Assembly (NCBI GenBank): GCA_024516035.1
Contig: CM044967.1
Span: 10,419,990-10,483,989, forward strand
Direction: 5' to 3'
DNA: 64,000 nucleotides
DNA from: Bactericera cockerelli
Taxonomy: Eukaryota > Arthropoda > Insecta > Hemiptera > Triozidae
This document shows, piece by piece, positions 1 to 12,353 of this stretch (within the stretch, counting starts at the first letter, position 1; each line of letters opens with the position of its first letter). A program made the translations under genes and the position numbers. A model generated the notes under the pieces. That model saw nothing but the letters and a program-made list of their open reading frames with translations, had not been told where the DNA came from and ran no database searches.

Positions 1-454
1 GATTTGTGGTATTGTCTTTTGGACCGACATGGTTTGGTAATGAAAGGGTAACTTAACGTCCGCCAGCGAGACAGCATGAAGAAAAGGGTTATCATGAAGA
101 AAATTATGGTGGGATTGGGAAAGTCCATTTAGTTTCCCCTAAATACTAATAGGATTATAAAATAATAATTTATACAGATGAGATAGAGAATCTAGTTGGT
201 AGTTTGGATTACTACAAAAGATATTCTAAGCTTCGTTCATTCAGTTGTTCGATCAAAATATTGCATTTTCACCGTTCTCTCTAAACGACAAAAAGTTAAT
301 GACTTTTCATTACATAAGTCGGTATTTTCACTTTTGCTGTAGTGACCAAGAACAAACAGCCTCGCGCGCGGTTGAGTCTAAGATTGACGCTGAATAAGTC
401 CGATCTAAATCAGAGTCTCGTTAATCCCGCTACCGCAAGACACATAGTCGTGTG

Positions 455-670
455 CACTCTGGTACTCAAGTGGTCAACGCGCTAGTCTATGGTAATCCAG
501 GTAGCGTAGGGATCCGTTGGTTCGAATCCCACCCAGTGTACGAATTTTTCCTCAATTATTTGAGTTTGTGACCACATAATAATAAGACTCTGAGGGTTAG
601 GTTGTAGAAAATGCTTTGAGCATTAACCTGGCCTGGTGGTTACCTTCCACTAAAGAGTATTATTATTATA
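455..670 (+). repeat. tRNA-derived SINE (family B)
   Basis: A tRNA-like head with box B GGTTCGAATCC (about 518-529), then the body TTTTTCCTCAATTATTTGAG, GACCACATAATAATAAGACT, GAAAATGCTTTGAGCATTAA, TACCTTCCACTAAAGAG and an ATT tail. Other copies: 6335-6535, 12155-12328, 29490-29790 (minus), 32220-32325, 38140-38340 (minus), 42765-42900. Confidence 0.72.
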
Positions 671-2237
671 GACGCTATTGACTTTGCGAGCTTCTACGAT
701 AAACGGGGATTGCTAGTTTGGATTACTCTTTAAGGTTTGACCCAAGTGAGGGTATCGGTTTGACCTTAACTGCCCATCCGTTTCGTACGCGCTCTGAATG
801 AATGTTCCATTTGTCATTCCTGGTTGTTTTCATTTCCGACTGGTTGATGGATTACAACGACGATGTGTTGAAATGTTGAAATGAGAGTACTTAGCCCTGT
901 ACACCTCGTACTCCGTCCTCTCGTAACTTGGAATTGTTTCGTGCATATTTACGTCGTAATGAGTTTCACAGGGATCAGTCCCATTCGTTCAAATAGAAAG
1001 AGCTTTCCTATTTATTCTACAACGAAACTCGAGGATTAATTTTTATGGATGTTCTTCTGTTTGCACTTTGACTACAATTTTAAAACAGGGATTTTCACGA
1101 GCTCATCAGATTATGCAAATATACGTGGGATCATATGTGTACGTAAATTGTGAAGTTTGTTCTCTCTCTCGATTTATGTTAACACTTCTTGGTGGTGATT
1201 ATCAAATAGCAAGAGGGAAAGACGGTCGTTGAGATAATGCGGAGCGAATGACACTAGAACCGTGGCGGGGCGTTGGTTGTTATAGCATGAGCCAGGATTA
1301 CGCGATATAGAAGACATTTCAGCGGTTCTTTAAGCAAAATTATTTCTCTTCAAGTCATACTTAAATAATACGCGTAATGGGACTCCCTGTCTCGCGTAAT
1401 GGGACTCCCTGTCTCGAGCCAACAGTATAAATAAAAACTACTATACATACTTTCTGGTAGATAACGATGAAAAATGATAAATAATCCAAAAATTCCCTGT
1501 AAGATAATTGATGAAGAAATCTTGCGCCTAGACCATACAGCAGGAAATACTTTTCTTTTTGAAAACTGGTGCTAAAAATGTTGAAATTTCACAAAACAAA
1601 AAGAAATAGTACATAAAAACAAATATAGTACAACAGAAACAAAATCAAACAAATATCTTTTTTACGAGTCCATAGAAAAAAATACTACAAAAAAATAATG
1701 ACACCAAAAATGAAAATTTCAGTTGAAAAATGTGACAAAACTAGTATAAAAATTATTCGAGAAGTAGTACATTTTATATTTTTTCAATCGAATGAATAGG
1801 TAGATATCTATTTTTCAGGTACCAGCAAAAATATTAACGGTATAGCGGTTTCAAAATAATGCACAGGAAATGGGCCGCTGACCCTAGACAAAAAAAGGCA
1901 AAGTTTGCATAAATTCGCACATTCCAATTTATATTTGCATGATGTTGCAGCAAAAAAATTGCAGCTTCGAAAGTCCTGTGCAGAAAGCGAAAAACCTCGA
2001 AACATTTGGACTTTTATTATTTGGCTTGTAACTTTTTGCTTTTTGACTATCTGTTTCGTTTTTATACAGGGTGGCTGGCGTGCTTATACTCTTGAGAAGT
2101 GCTCTTTTTCTCTAAAATGAACGGCGCGCGGCGCTCTAAGTACATAAGGATTTTCGAAGAATTATAAATGAGTACCTAGATCCCATTCTAAATAATTATG
2201 TTATCCCTTTATTTAAAAAATCAAACATTTCAAACAA
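671..2237. other. No gene seen
   Basis: AT-rich DNA. At 1374-1418 the 22-base unit CGCGTAATGGGACTCCCTGT+CT occurs twice in tandem, and a minus-strand relative (GTCTCGAGCC side) is at 40825-40858. The 60-70 codon frames near 1808-2120 have no recognisable content. Confidence 0.6.
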
Positions 2238-2545
2238 ATGGTCAGTGGTGACAGTGTGTTCTCCATACTTGCTGCATTGCTTCTCTGTACAGTTGTAGCC
2301 TTGGCTACAACTGGAGGGGTGAATGATGGTCTCCAGCCAACTTTATTTCAAAGTTGGCTCGTCCTGAACCACATATTTCTATGTGCGATCAACCTTCGTG
2401 AGGACTTGGACTTTTTTTTATAAGCCATTAAACCCTTAGGAAACTGCAAGCTAACCTGGCTTGTTGGGGTTGGCTAGTCCGTTTTCTGTTTATAGTCCTC
2501 TAGTGAAGTCTAGTGAGACACTGGTCTTCTCCCTGTTTTTTTGCC
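2238..2545 (+). repeat. Dispersed repeat, reverse copy at 32690-32940
   Basis: GTTGTAGCCTTGGCTACAAC (a palindrome), CTGGAGGGGTGAATGATGGT, CACATATTTCTATGTGCGAT, TAGTCCTCTAGTGAAG and CACTGGTCTTCTCCCTG recur at 32690-32940 reversed. The open frame inside is not a gene. Confidence 0.68.
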
Positions 2546-3169
2546 ATCAAACCCATGTTTTGAGAATCAACTGCTAACTTCTACCGTTTGTCCTTTTCAA
2601 TTTTGTAATTAATATAGTCAGATGAACAGTCGCAGTCGGGTTACAAAAATTAGTATAAAGTTAATTTTATATGTCTTGTTTTTTCCCCATTCAACGTAGC
2701 AAATACGTATGTCGTAACTCGTACCTATCGAATTGAATTCAATACTTTTTTAATCCAAGTTCCCCATATACAAATTTAACTCTATGTACATACAATACAT
2801 CTCCTATAAGTTAAATTTAACTTCTGAGTAATGGCACAGAAAAATGTGGACCCAACTTTCTTCCTGATCATAATAGGAGAATTTCTACATTTCTTGTTCA
2901 TAAAATCTCGAGGATTATTTTGCGTTCCTATTCAGTATTTAGTCTACACACGTCCCCAAACTTTAGCACAACAGAACTTTGTTTGAGTTTTATTTGAAAT
3001 CTAATACCTGCCTACGCCTGCACGCACGGTATTTTGACAGTTATCATGTATGGTTTAATAACGCACGTTCTGTATTGTTTTCCAGTTCAAGATACGTAGG
3101 ATAAAATTTTAAAGGATCTCAAGGTTTTCTCCAGTTCAATATAAGTAGGATTTTCATTTTAAAAGGATC

Positions 3170-3363
3170 TCATCTTGGTAGAGGCGGCACTCTTTAAACC
3201 CAGAGATTCCAGAGGTCGCACGCGGGTTCGAAACCCAGTCAAGTTATCCTCTCATTTGGGATGTTTACCACATAATAATATTATGTCTTGGGTTTACTGC
3301 TGGAATAATGGGACTTTTAAAGTCCTAATCGGGCAGTATAAATAAGGCGATATTATTATTATT
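3170..3363 (+). repeat. tRNA-derived SINE (family A), head shortened
   Basis: TCTTGGTAGAGGCGGCACTC, box B GCGGGTTCGAAACCC, ACCACATAATAATATTATG, GGTTTACTGCTGGAATAATG and CGGGCAGTATAAATAAGGCG, ending in (ATT)n. Confidence 0.7.
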
Positions 3364-3469
3364 AATTGGACCTGAAGGTTTTCAGTGTTTTGTCCTGTAT
3401 ACTCGTACATTTTTAAATTAAGATTACATGATCATCATCATCAACATAGTGTGGCGTCATCCACTGTCT

Positions 3470-3610
3470 GGCTACCATCGTTCACTGTCTGCTACCATCG
3501 TTCACGATGGTAGCCAGACGTGGAGGACACGATGGTAGCCAGACAGTGGAGGAATGACTCAGCACTTCTACCACTATCTTTACAAGGAGGCTAATAATTG
3601 ACAAGGGCCC
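3470..3610. repeat. Repeat with inverted copy at 7787-7890
   Basis: CACGATGGTAGCCAGACAGT, GGAGGAATGACTCAGCACTT and CTAATAATTGACAAGGGCCC recur at 7787-7890 in reverse complement. Internally the block ATGGTAGCCAGAC occurs in both orientations, so it can fold on itself. Confidence 0.65.
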
Positions 3611-4499
3611 CCAGAACCAAGCCAATGCTGGTCTACTCCCTGTTATAGTCCCCCAGCCAGACTGCTGGTCTACTCCCTGTTGATAGTCCCCCAACCAGAT
3701 TACAGGATACTTGGAGAATTTCTAGAACATTTAGAACCAGGGCAGAAAAGACTGTAAAGATTTCCAAGGAAAGGTTGCATATCTCTTTGCTTTTATTAAG
3801 GGGTTTCTTCACTTACTACGCCGACGGTGCATGATTAATTAATTATTGTTATAAGTCAGAACACTTAGAACTCCCACTAATGTGCGGGTTGCGTGTCTAA
3901 TGAAGGGGTTTGTAATTGTGTAATAATCACTCGCAGTAATACTCTTACCCTTAATTATATGTGCAATACATTTTCAGTTCTTTACTAGTAAAATTAATGG
4001 TAGCCAAACACACCTAAACTCACACACTTTAATATTGTTATTATAGGTGTACTCGTATAAGGTACTTCCAACTCTCACATATTCTTATAATATTATTCAC
4101 ACAAACATACATGTACCTATCATGATTCATATTGTCAAATGTCATAGCTATTTAATTTTTTACTCACTTATGCCTGCATAAGCAAACAAATGCAAATAAA
4201 AACACAGAAATACTCGTACATACAAACAAACGAACATCATCTAGTAAAACACGAGTTTAGCAATGTCAGGAAAACAAGAGGAGCGTACTTTTCTGTAACG
4301 ATCGTTGGTAGGTTTTACAACAAAAAAAGTTATAAAGAGTTATTTGTGTTCTTGTATCACATTTTTTAGTGGGTAGCAGGTAGCATCGTATGCTAATGCA
4401 TTATATCTCTTACCAACCATGATTCCTTTATCAATCTTGTTATGCCCCCATTGGTTGTTGCCCACTCTACAACTACCCCATTAATCCCCACGAGTACAG

Positions 4500-4728
4500 A
4501 GACCAAAAAAATTGTTGCATGGATTAGAATTAGGTAGTGTAAGTGACACTAAAGCTTATGGATTGGGTTTTTCTGAAGCACTATAAGGTCTTTACAGGAA
4601 GAACAGGGTCTATACAAACCAACCCCTACCCAACCTAGCTTTCGATTCGCTACCCGGGATTCGAACCCAAGTCACCTGGAGTGCAAGGCGAGTAAGCTAC
4701 CGCTAGGCCAAGGTGACTACTATCATAT
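4500..4728 (-). repeat. tRNA-derived SINE (family D)
   Basis: Minus strand: TCACCTTGGCCTAGCGGTAG, CTTACTCGCCTTGCACTCCA, GACTTGGGTTCGAATCCCGG, GGTTGGGTAGGGGTTGGTTT and AGCTTTAGTGTCACTTACAC. Both tRNA boxes are well kept. Confidence 0.68.
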
Positions 4729-5627
4729 TTGTATTACTCACTATTGTCAAGTCACAATAACTCAAACTCGCACTGCTAAACTTTTACCAACTTGGTAACT
4801 CGAACCACCGACATCCAGGCTACAAGTCCGCTGCCTTATCAATTTATTACCGAGGTTGGTTTTGGTCTGTCCAATTAAAAATCTAGACTCAAACTCTCCT
4901 GATGTGCTAAACTGCACTGTATCATGTCGATCTCAGGTTCTCATTGTTCGATTGTCCGCCGACGTATCGATGAAGCTACTGAGGTCGGTTAGTAGGTAAG
5001 TATGTACTATTATTTGCAATTATTCTGGCCTTAATGGGCTGAATTTTCTTTTAAAATCATTTTTCCGCTATCAAGATTGGCAGAAGAAACGACATTGTTG
5101 TTGGAAAACTTGGGGAAGGAACTTTTCCTTTGAAGAGAGAGTCGGGGAGCCTTGCTCACGGTATTTCCTTGTTTAATAAAATGCTAACAAGCGGAGTGGC
5201 TGGCGAGGCGAGGGAGAAGATATGTGGGTGGTGAAGCTGCATGCAACGACCACGTAAATATTACGACTATGCATAGACATAGGATTATATGCAAATGTGC
5301 ATTTGCATATTTGGGTATTTTCAAGAATAATGCATAAATGCATATTTTGTGCAGCTATTTGCTTTTATTGCCAAAAAAAAAACTTATTTAGTTTCCTGAA
5401 AAGACAAAAAGACTTTCTCTTACTTGTGTTCAATATTACATTGGAATTTTTAAATGTGTTTATAGTATTTGATATCCTCTGTGACTTCTGTGAGTTTATG
5501 GGAAAATATAACATTTGTACCTGTGATGGATGACAAGGATTCAATTTTTAGGTACTCACGAATTAGAGGGTTGGTAGATTTTAGTGAGTGCCTAAAATTG
5601 AATCACAGAAACATGTGTATTTATAAG

Positions 5628-5744
5628 AGCCGAATTATAAAATAGGATTCGAGAAAGATAAGCCAGACTGATAGTCCACTGTGTTTGGTTGAAACTCCTA
5701 CTTGAGGTTTATCTTTGTTGTAATCCTATTCTATAATTCGTCCC
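5628..5744. mobile_element. Palindromic MITE, AATTATAA-ended family
   Basis: Starts AGCCGAATTATAAAATAGGATT and ends in the approximate reverse complement (AATCC...TATAATTCGTCCC), with AGATAAGCCAGAC near the left end. Four copies are in this window. Confidence 0.6.
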
Positions 5745-6334
5745 AATATACAGTTACTTCTTACTTTTGGGTTCGTACTCCTTACTTAAACCCACCTTTA
5801 TAATAAGTCAATGTATTTGATTAGGTGGGTGAAATCTCTTTCTCTATCACCTTTTCAATGGAAAAATGCAAAGTTCTATTTTCTTTGCTTCGGTGTATTA
5901 AACTCAAAATAAAAAAAAGGGGAGGGGGTGAAGTATAGTTTTCTTATACCCCCTGGCTTAACCATGCTGTCCAGATGGACTTACATTAATACTCTGGAGA
6001 AATGGTCAGAGGTCTTATCTGGGACGCCAGACTATTTGGGTCTGTGGAGACGCAAATCCTGTGAGGCCTAGTTTTTTAAATAACTCGTTATTCATGTCTG
6101 TTTCTTTTTCTTGTTGTTATTATTATTATATTATGCTTTATCAGCAAGACAAAATAAAAATACTATACAGTAAAATACAATGAAATTATAAAGAAAAAAT
6201 AAAATATATTGAGCAAAGAAAGCTAAAAAAGAGAATAAGCTAATGTCCTAAAGAAAGGGCGGGGTTATTGCCTGAGGCAATATCTGCCACCCAACTCTTT
6301 GGTTCTTCCTTAACCCTCGGTCATCCTGTGTATT

Positions 6335-6535
6335 GGTGGTCGTATTGGTTAAGGCGATGGTCTGGTGATCCAGGTAGCGTAGGAATCCGTTCGTTCGAAC
6401 CGCACCCAATGCATAAATTTTTCATCATTAATTTGAGACTTTGACCACATGGTATCAAAACAACTGCTAGAATAAGGGCACTCTTTAGTCATTCTCGGGT
6501 GGTATAAATGAGCGTCGGTTATTTTTCCTCGCCAG
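6335..6535 (+). repeat. tRNA-derived SINE (family B variant)
   Basis: Head TGGTCGTATTGGTTAAGGCGATGG, box B CGTTCGAACCGCACC, then the CATCATTAATTTGAGACTTTG body. The 3' part (ACTGCTAGAATAAGGGCACT ... GGTATAAATGAGCG) resembles family A, so the copy looks like a hybrid of the two types. Confidence 0.55.
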
Positions 6536-8388
6536 GCATGGCAGGCATCAGTAATTGGCATGTATGTTAAGAACTGTTATCTGCTGATGAGAGAGAGTAA
6601 GGAACCTGCCTATGTTCTGATATTCATGTACATCTGGTACAACTTCTCACTTTTCTGTATATACTGACTGATTATTTTTAAAATATCTCAAAATATCACT
6701 TTCTAATGTTTTTATCATCGCATTCTCATTGATATTCAATCTCACCACACCAGGACACGTTGACGGCTTGACGCATGTTTTCCTTGCAACTGCACTGCGG
6801 TGCTGGTAGGTATGAATTGATGAAACCGCACCCTGCGAGTAATCCTGATATATGATAATACAGCAGACAGGCAGGCTAGGAGAATAATAATATATTCAGT
6901 TGGGCTTAGGAGCAAAGGAAAAAAAAAGCGGAGAAAAATATTCCGACGGCGCTGTATTAAGCATACAAATCATGATTAAAGAATCGACACGTGGAATACA
7001 GCTATCTCCGGTGAAATAATAATAAGCGAAGGGGGTGTGAATACTTGTACTTTATCCTGGAGGATATTTTTCCTGGAAAAAATGAAAACATTGGCGGTGG
7101 AAAGTAAAAAGTGAAGGAGGAGAAGAACGATAGTATCCTGGTGCAGTGTCCAGGAGCCTAGTGTCAATAATAAGAAAGAATAGAGAGAGAAGAGGAAGAG
7201 AGAGAAGGAAAGAGATAAAGAGGAAGATTATGTTAAACAAAAAATAGAGAGAGAGGCAGGGACGTAATAAGGGGGGGGGGCATGAGTCCCGGGCACCAGT
7301 TGTTGGGGGCGCCAACACGAGACACACCACACTTTTTAAGAGGAGTTGTAAAGAATTAGTTTGGTGTTTGCCCCGGGTGCTGAATAGCCTAGTTACGTCC
7401 CTGAGAGAGAGATGAAAAAGAGAAAAGGAAGGATTGAGGAATAACTAACAAGGACAGGAAATAAAGAGGAGAGAGAGAGAGAGAGATGAAAGGGAGAGAA
7501 AAAAAGGTTAGACAGACACAATGTAGAGCAAGTAGGGGGCGACTGGAGTGCTGTGAAAATCACCCCGGATCTCTTTGAAGTTATCTGATGCAACCAGCGC
7601 TAATGAAAAGCAAATAACTCCTCCTGCGGTACTGTACTCTGCCCTTACCTGCGGGCTATTCCACATTTATATCACGTCACCTGTGGGAATAACAAGCCGC
7701 ACTGTTTCTTCAAAGCAAAATCGGAAGGAACAACATTGGAGTCAAAGAGAAATTCTTTAGTTATTGGCTATTATAACTGTTATATGTTCTGGGGGCCCTT
7801 GTCAATTATTAGCCTCCTTGCAAAGACAGTGGTAGAAGTGCTCAGTCATTCCTCCACTGTCTGGCTACCATCGTTCACGATGACGCCACCCTATGATGAA
7901 CTGTTATAAGATTGAGATAAGTATTCAGTTGAACATGGATAAACAGGACTTGTGTAAGCAGAAGATCTGGATTGACTGAGAAAAAGAAACTCATTGTGCT
8001 TTTATAAGGATTTCCTGCTTGGAAAAAATAAGCAGGAAACCTCTGTAACCAGGAATCCCTTAAATTCCTGCTTATCCGAATGCGACTGTTCACAGCAGTA
8101 ATGAAATACTCGACGAACTGTAATAATATTCAACCTTCTTTTGACTCGAACCACCGTCCTCCCGACTACCAGTCCGCCGCTTGGTTGATTCAGCTACATA
8201 AGTAATAAGCTCACAAAGTAATGCAACGTCTTTCAACTCTTTCAAAATATTCCCGAAACACCCTGTACATGGTGTATAATTGTAAAAATAAAATAGGTCT
8301 ACGTCATGCGCGGATATAGGGAGGGGCACGGGGGGCACGTGCCCCCCAGATTTTTTCGGTACGCGGTGTTTCTCAAATTTCATTATAC

Positions 8389-8668
8389 CTAGTCCCGTAA
8401 TAAAAAGATCTCAATGAGTTAGGGGGGCACGGGACCCAAAATAATTCCCAATTCTAGAACTAATCCCGTAAAAAAAAATATCTCAATAAGTTAGGGGGGC
8501 ACGGGCCCCAAAATAATTCCCAAAGACTAATCCCGTAAAAAAAAGATCTCAATAAGTTAGGGGGGCACGGGACCCAAAATAATTCCCAATTCTAAGACTA
8601 ATCCCGTAAAAAAAGATCTCAATAAGCTAGGAGGGTACGGGACCCAAAATAATTCCCAATTCTAAGAC
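8389..8668. repeat. Four tandem copies of a 66-71 bp unit
   Basis: Each unit runs CTAATCCCGTAAAAAAAAG, ATCTCAATAAGTTAGGGGGG, CACGGGACCCAAAATAATTC, CCAATTCTAAGA. The second copy has a short deletion. It lies just after GGCACGTGCCCCCCAGA (8327-8350), whose G/C motif recurs at 9277-9290. Confidence 0.88.
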
Positions 8669-8769
8669 CAAATCCACACAGATTGTCCGAGAAACCTGAA
8701 ATTTTACCTATAGCCTATAGGTCCATTTGGATCAGGGAATATAACTCTAGGGTTCAGCTACACGGGGTA

Positions 8770-9230
8770 AGCACAAAAAATGGATGGGTGACGCAAAAAA
8801 ATCACGTTTTTAGACCAAAATTACACTTTTTTCTCAAAATTTATCGTGACGGCGCCACAGCGGCGGCGTATCAACTCAAAAAGAGAAAGTTTTAAGCAAG
8901 GAAGGCTTCAAATTTTCATTTGAGATATCAATCACGAAATTCTGATGAGCCGTTTTTGAGCTACGTTGAGTAAGGTCATAAAATGGATGGGTAAACAAAA
9001 AGTATTTACTTTTTTTGACCTGAATGACATTTTTTCTCGAAATATGTCGTGACGAACTATCAACTCAAAGCGAAAATGTTTTTGCAAGGGTTGGAGTCTT
9101 CATTTGACACATCGCGAAATTCTGATGAGCCATTCTTGAGCTCCAGTAAGGACAAAAAATGGATGGGTGACACGAAAAATATTGACATTTGTGTGTGTAT
9201 GTGTGAGTGTGTGTGTGTGTCTGTGTGTGT
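8770..9230. repeat. Diverged tandem repeat of about 190-200 bp
   Basis: AAAATGGATGGGT at 8778, 8982 and 9157 each precedes a similar stretch (TTTTTTGACC/AGACC, TTTTTCTC[GA]AAAT, TCGTGACG, TATCAACTCAAA). A (TG)n tract at 9190-9230 ends the array. Together with 8389-8668 this may be one composite element. Confidence 0.6.
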
Positions 9231-9339
9231 GATAGGCTTGCGAAGCGGCTTGCTAGTTAGGTATATCGTGCGGTTGTGCCCCCCCAGTACAAGAGGGCTA
9301 TATTCGCGCATGGTCTACGTTTATGTCTAAAACAACATA

Positions 9340-10890
9340 AATGTAGCATGTAGTATCAAATTGAATTAATCTAGCAGGGGTATGCCTCAACAGCACTTGC
9401 ATTCCCTCATTGTATTGCCCTACTCCCAAGTCCTTAGTGTAATTATAAAATTTATTTTCATAATAATAAACACTGGAAGAAATGCTCACTAAAACAAGTG
9501 AACAAGAGGGAGACGTTAATTCCCATGATCATGAAACTATTAATCATGAAAAAAAACTCCAGTTCCCCTCGCCATATAGTTCATAATAAGGAAGTGATTT
9601 TAATTCAGACTAATGTGTACGCTTCTGGTGGTATGTAGGACCGATTAGAAACATTTTTCGTGATGAGTTTTCGAGTGCGAGTATTTCAAGTGGAGTGAAA
9701 GTTAAAGAAAAGTGCGTTCAAGGTTTCAAGAAAATCATTAAAAATCTTGTACTCGTAAGTTAATATAAGTTAATTTTTGCTTTCTATAAGTTACATATTC
9801 GTAAATAATAATAATAAAAAAAAACTTCATTAGGTAACTTTTTTTTCTAGACTAACCTTGACAACTTTGTATGCTATTTGCCCCCCTTCCTTCCCCCCCC
9901 TCCCCTAGCGAACCCGCGGGTGTAAACAATAAAAACGTGAAAGTCTTTCAAACTATACTTCCGAACTCCAAATGAAAATAAATGCATGATTTGTCTGGAA
10001 ACAATTGGCCTATTTTGAGTTTTTCTTTTTTTGTAGATTAATTTAACACTTTAATCTTTATCGTTTATGTTGTTACCAAAGTGATATGAAAGCGACTCGT
10101 TTACCAAGATTATTTTTGTTACTTATTTTATGAGATTTTTCTTTGGGTTCGATCAAGTGGGACAGTGTAGGGACTGTATGACTTTGAGTCATTTATTTAC
10201 GGTTCTTCAATTTTGAAACTGGAAATACAAAATGTTAATGCAACCTAGTATTAGCCACTTTAACCAGAAAGGTTTTTTTATGGTCGGTAAGGTTTAGAAA
10301 GGGAGAACTATTCTGATACTGGTTCGAGCCAGCTAGACAAGTTTGGTTTTCCTTGACTTGATCATTTTTACGGTCTCTTTGTGACAGCTGTATTAATAAT
10401 ATATGTATAAGTACCTTTTCTGCTATCTAAGCAAAGCTTTATTTTATGTGATATGGAACGAGTTATAGTAAGAGAAAAACCCTATTCTCCTTCTGAAAAA
10501 TCTCAGAAATCGAGCCTAATGTCTTTTCCGATGCTGATAATTTTATTATCAGTTACGTTCTAGATACATTATTGTTACGCACTAGATACAGATTTCTAGG
10601 AAGCCAAGAAATTCTTGATCAATATTGTGTAGGAAACAGTTGCTCCGTTTGGGAATCGAAGCCATGACCTGGAAGTGTATAAATTGAATGTTCTTAAAAT
10701 ACACGACTCTCTATTACCCTAACTCATACCGAGTCATAACTTAAATATAACTTTATATGTTTATATTTTAGTTTATGATTTTTCACATTTTTTACACATT
10801 TTCTGGCCGAAGCAAACAAATGCCTACCGCGCCAACCCGTTATACTAACTTTTATCACCCGTAGTTTAGTAATTAAAATATTGCTGGAGC
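9340..10890. other. No gene seen
   Basis: AT-rich and unique by eye, with a C-rich patch near 9885-9905 and homopolymers at 9810-9850. No exon with good splice sites and coding content was found, although the missing first GPCR exon could lie anywhere in 1-12154. Confidence 0.5.
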
Positions 10891-10894
10891 CTGG

Positions 10895-11040
10895 TGCTGG
10901 CCTAATTGGCTGAGGAGATAGCGCGCCTGTCTCTAAAATTCTAGGTCACGGGATCGATTTCCGTACAGGGCAAATGTTTCCTGCAGAATATTTGTTCCCG
11001 AAATTGTTGTCCTCTATCCTGTATCCTGTCGTATTTTCTC
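10895..11040 (+). repeat. tRNA-like repeat head (another SINE type)
   Basis: CTAATTGGCTGAGGAGATAG, GCGCGCCTGTCTCTAAAATT, GGTCACGGGATCGATTTCCG: A- and B-box-like spacing, then an unrelated tail CCTCTATCCTGTATCCTGTC. Single copy here. Confidence 0.4.
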
Positions 11041-11297
11041 TTTCATTTCTAGATGATAAATAAACCCAGTTAAAAATATCTCTATTCAGCAAAGTTGAAG
11101 GGTAAACAGTACCTTATTTGTCATCGAACAGTAGTTTTCGCAGACCCCACTCGTACCTTCACAATCATTTAAAGTTTTCTCGTAATAAAACTTTGAAAAT
11201 TGATAGCTGGCCTATTGTTTCAGTTTTGTTGTTTTGGCCATTCTTCATTTAAGTTTGCTAGCGATTGCGGCATATGACTGTTTCCAGATTGAAAGGA

Positions 11298-11400
11298 GAA
11301 GGCGCCTTGCAGAAATAGGTAGACACTTGAGCCAAGTGAATAAAAAAACACACTCAGTTTTCACGTGTCTGATCCAGGTTCGAATCCTGGTAGGGTAGAT
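11298..11400 (+). repeat. tRNA-like repeat head with box B
   Basis: GGCGCCTTGCAGAAATAGGT ... GTGTCTGATCCAGGTTCGAATCCTGGTAGGG. The T-arm GGTTCGAATCC is perfect, but no cloverleaf closes. SINE head or decayed tRNA. Confidence 0.4.
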
Positions 11401-12154
11401 GTTTCTAATTTAGATGATTGATTTCACTCATGAATATCCTACATTTTTCCAAAATCAGATAATTGTAATTATAATGAAGATTAGTTAGTTGGTTCTTAAG
11501 AGATCCTAGTTCTTACACAGGTTTAGTAATTTGGTGGGTAAGTGATCATCCAGCATTGGATACCTAAGTATGGCTATTCAAACTACTTCTTCTTTAATTT
11601 CATCATGAAGAATGTCCCAAAATATAGCGTTTGCAACTTGCAATAACAAATGGTAATAGCTGATTGGTTCACGCCCACCTACTTAAGATTTAGAAGATAA
11701 TTTTACGATGTCACCTACTTTAGATTTAGAAGATAATTTTACGATGTCTCAAGATAGACAAGGATTTATAGATTTTTATAACCCATTTGGTGTCACGTCA
11801 CGTATAAATATCTATATCCAAAGGTATCTGGCATAAGGGAAATATGTTTTCGAATAAATAAAATCCTAGCAATGGCTTCTTGGAACGCCTAGCAGCTAGT
11901 TGTTAAAAAGACATCAAGCAAAACAAAATGAGGTAAAAAAAATTGGTCGGATTTCAATGAAGATATAGTCGAACCTGGATACAAGAGAACTGGATACAGT
12001 GAAACCTGAAGACGTTGATATAGATAGAAAAATAGATTGCCTTAGAGACAAGGCTCAAAAACCAAACTTGCAGAGGCAAGGTTTTTAACACTTGAAAAAC
12101 ACATGTAAATTCCTTTGTGTCTAAGGTTCTTCTTTTTTGGTGCAGGGTTTGCTG

Positions 12155-12328
12155 GATTCAAGGTAGGTAGGGATCGTTGGTTCGAACCTCACCCAGTGCA
12201 TGATTTTTTCCTCATTTATTTGAGTTTTTGACCACATAATAATAAGACTCTGAGGATTAGGTGGTAGAAAGCTCTTTGAGCGTCATCTTCGTCTGCTGCT
12301 TACCTTTTCCACTAAAGAGTATTATTTT
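12155..12328 (+). repeat. tRNA-derived SINE (family B) abutting the TM1 exon
   Basis: TAGGTAGGGATCGTTGGTTCGAACC, TCATTTATTTGAG, CCACATAATAATAAGACTCTGAGG and TTCCACTAAAGAGTATTATT match the copy at 455-670. The tail runs into the pyrimidine tract of the acceptor at 12353. Confidence 0.72.
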
Positions 12329-12353
12329 TATTAATTTGTTTTTCTGCTTTCAG

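Larger units (their letters stand above)
3700..7780. other. No gene seen; repeats only
   Basis: Apart from the SINE and MITE copies listed, it holds purine-rich simple sequence (GAGA-type, about 7160-7270 and 7405-7500), a GGGGGGGGG run at 7272 and an octamer palindrome at 5288-5309. The frames in the GAGA tracts are low-complexity. Confidence 0.6.

Noticed and set aside
7052..7593. Leucine/serine-rich minus-strand frames
   Set aside because: They lie in GAGA-type simple repeats.
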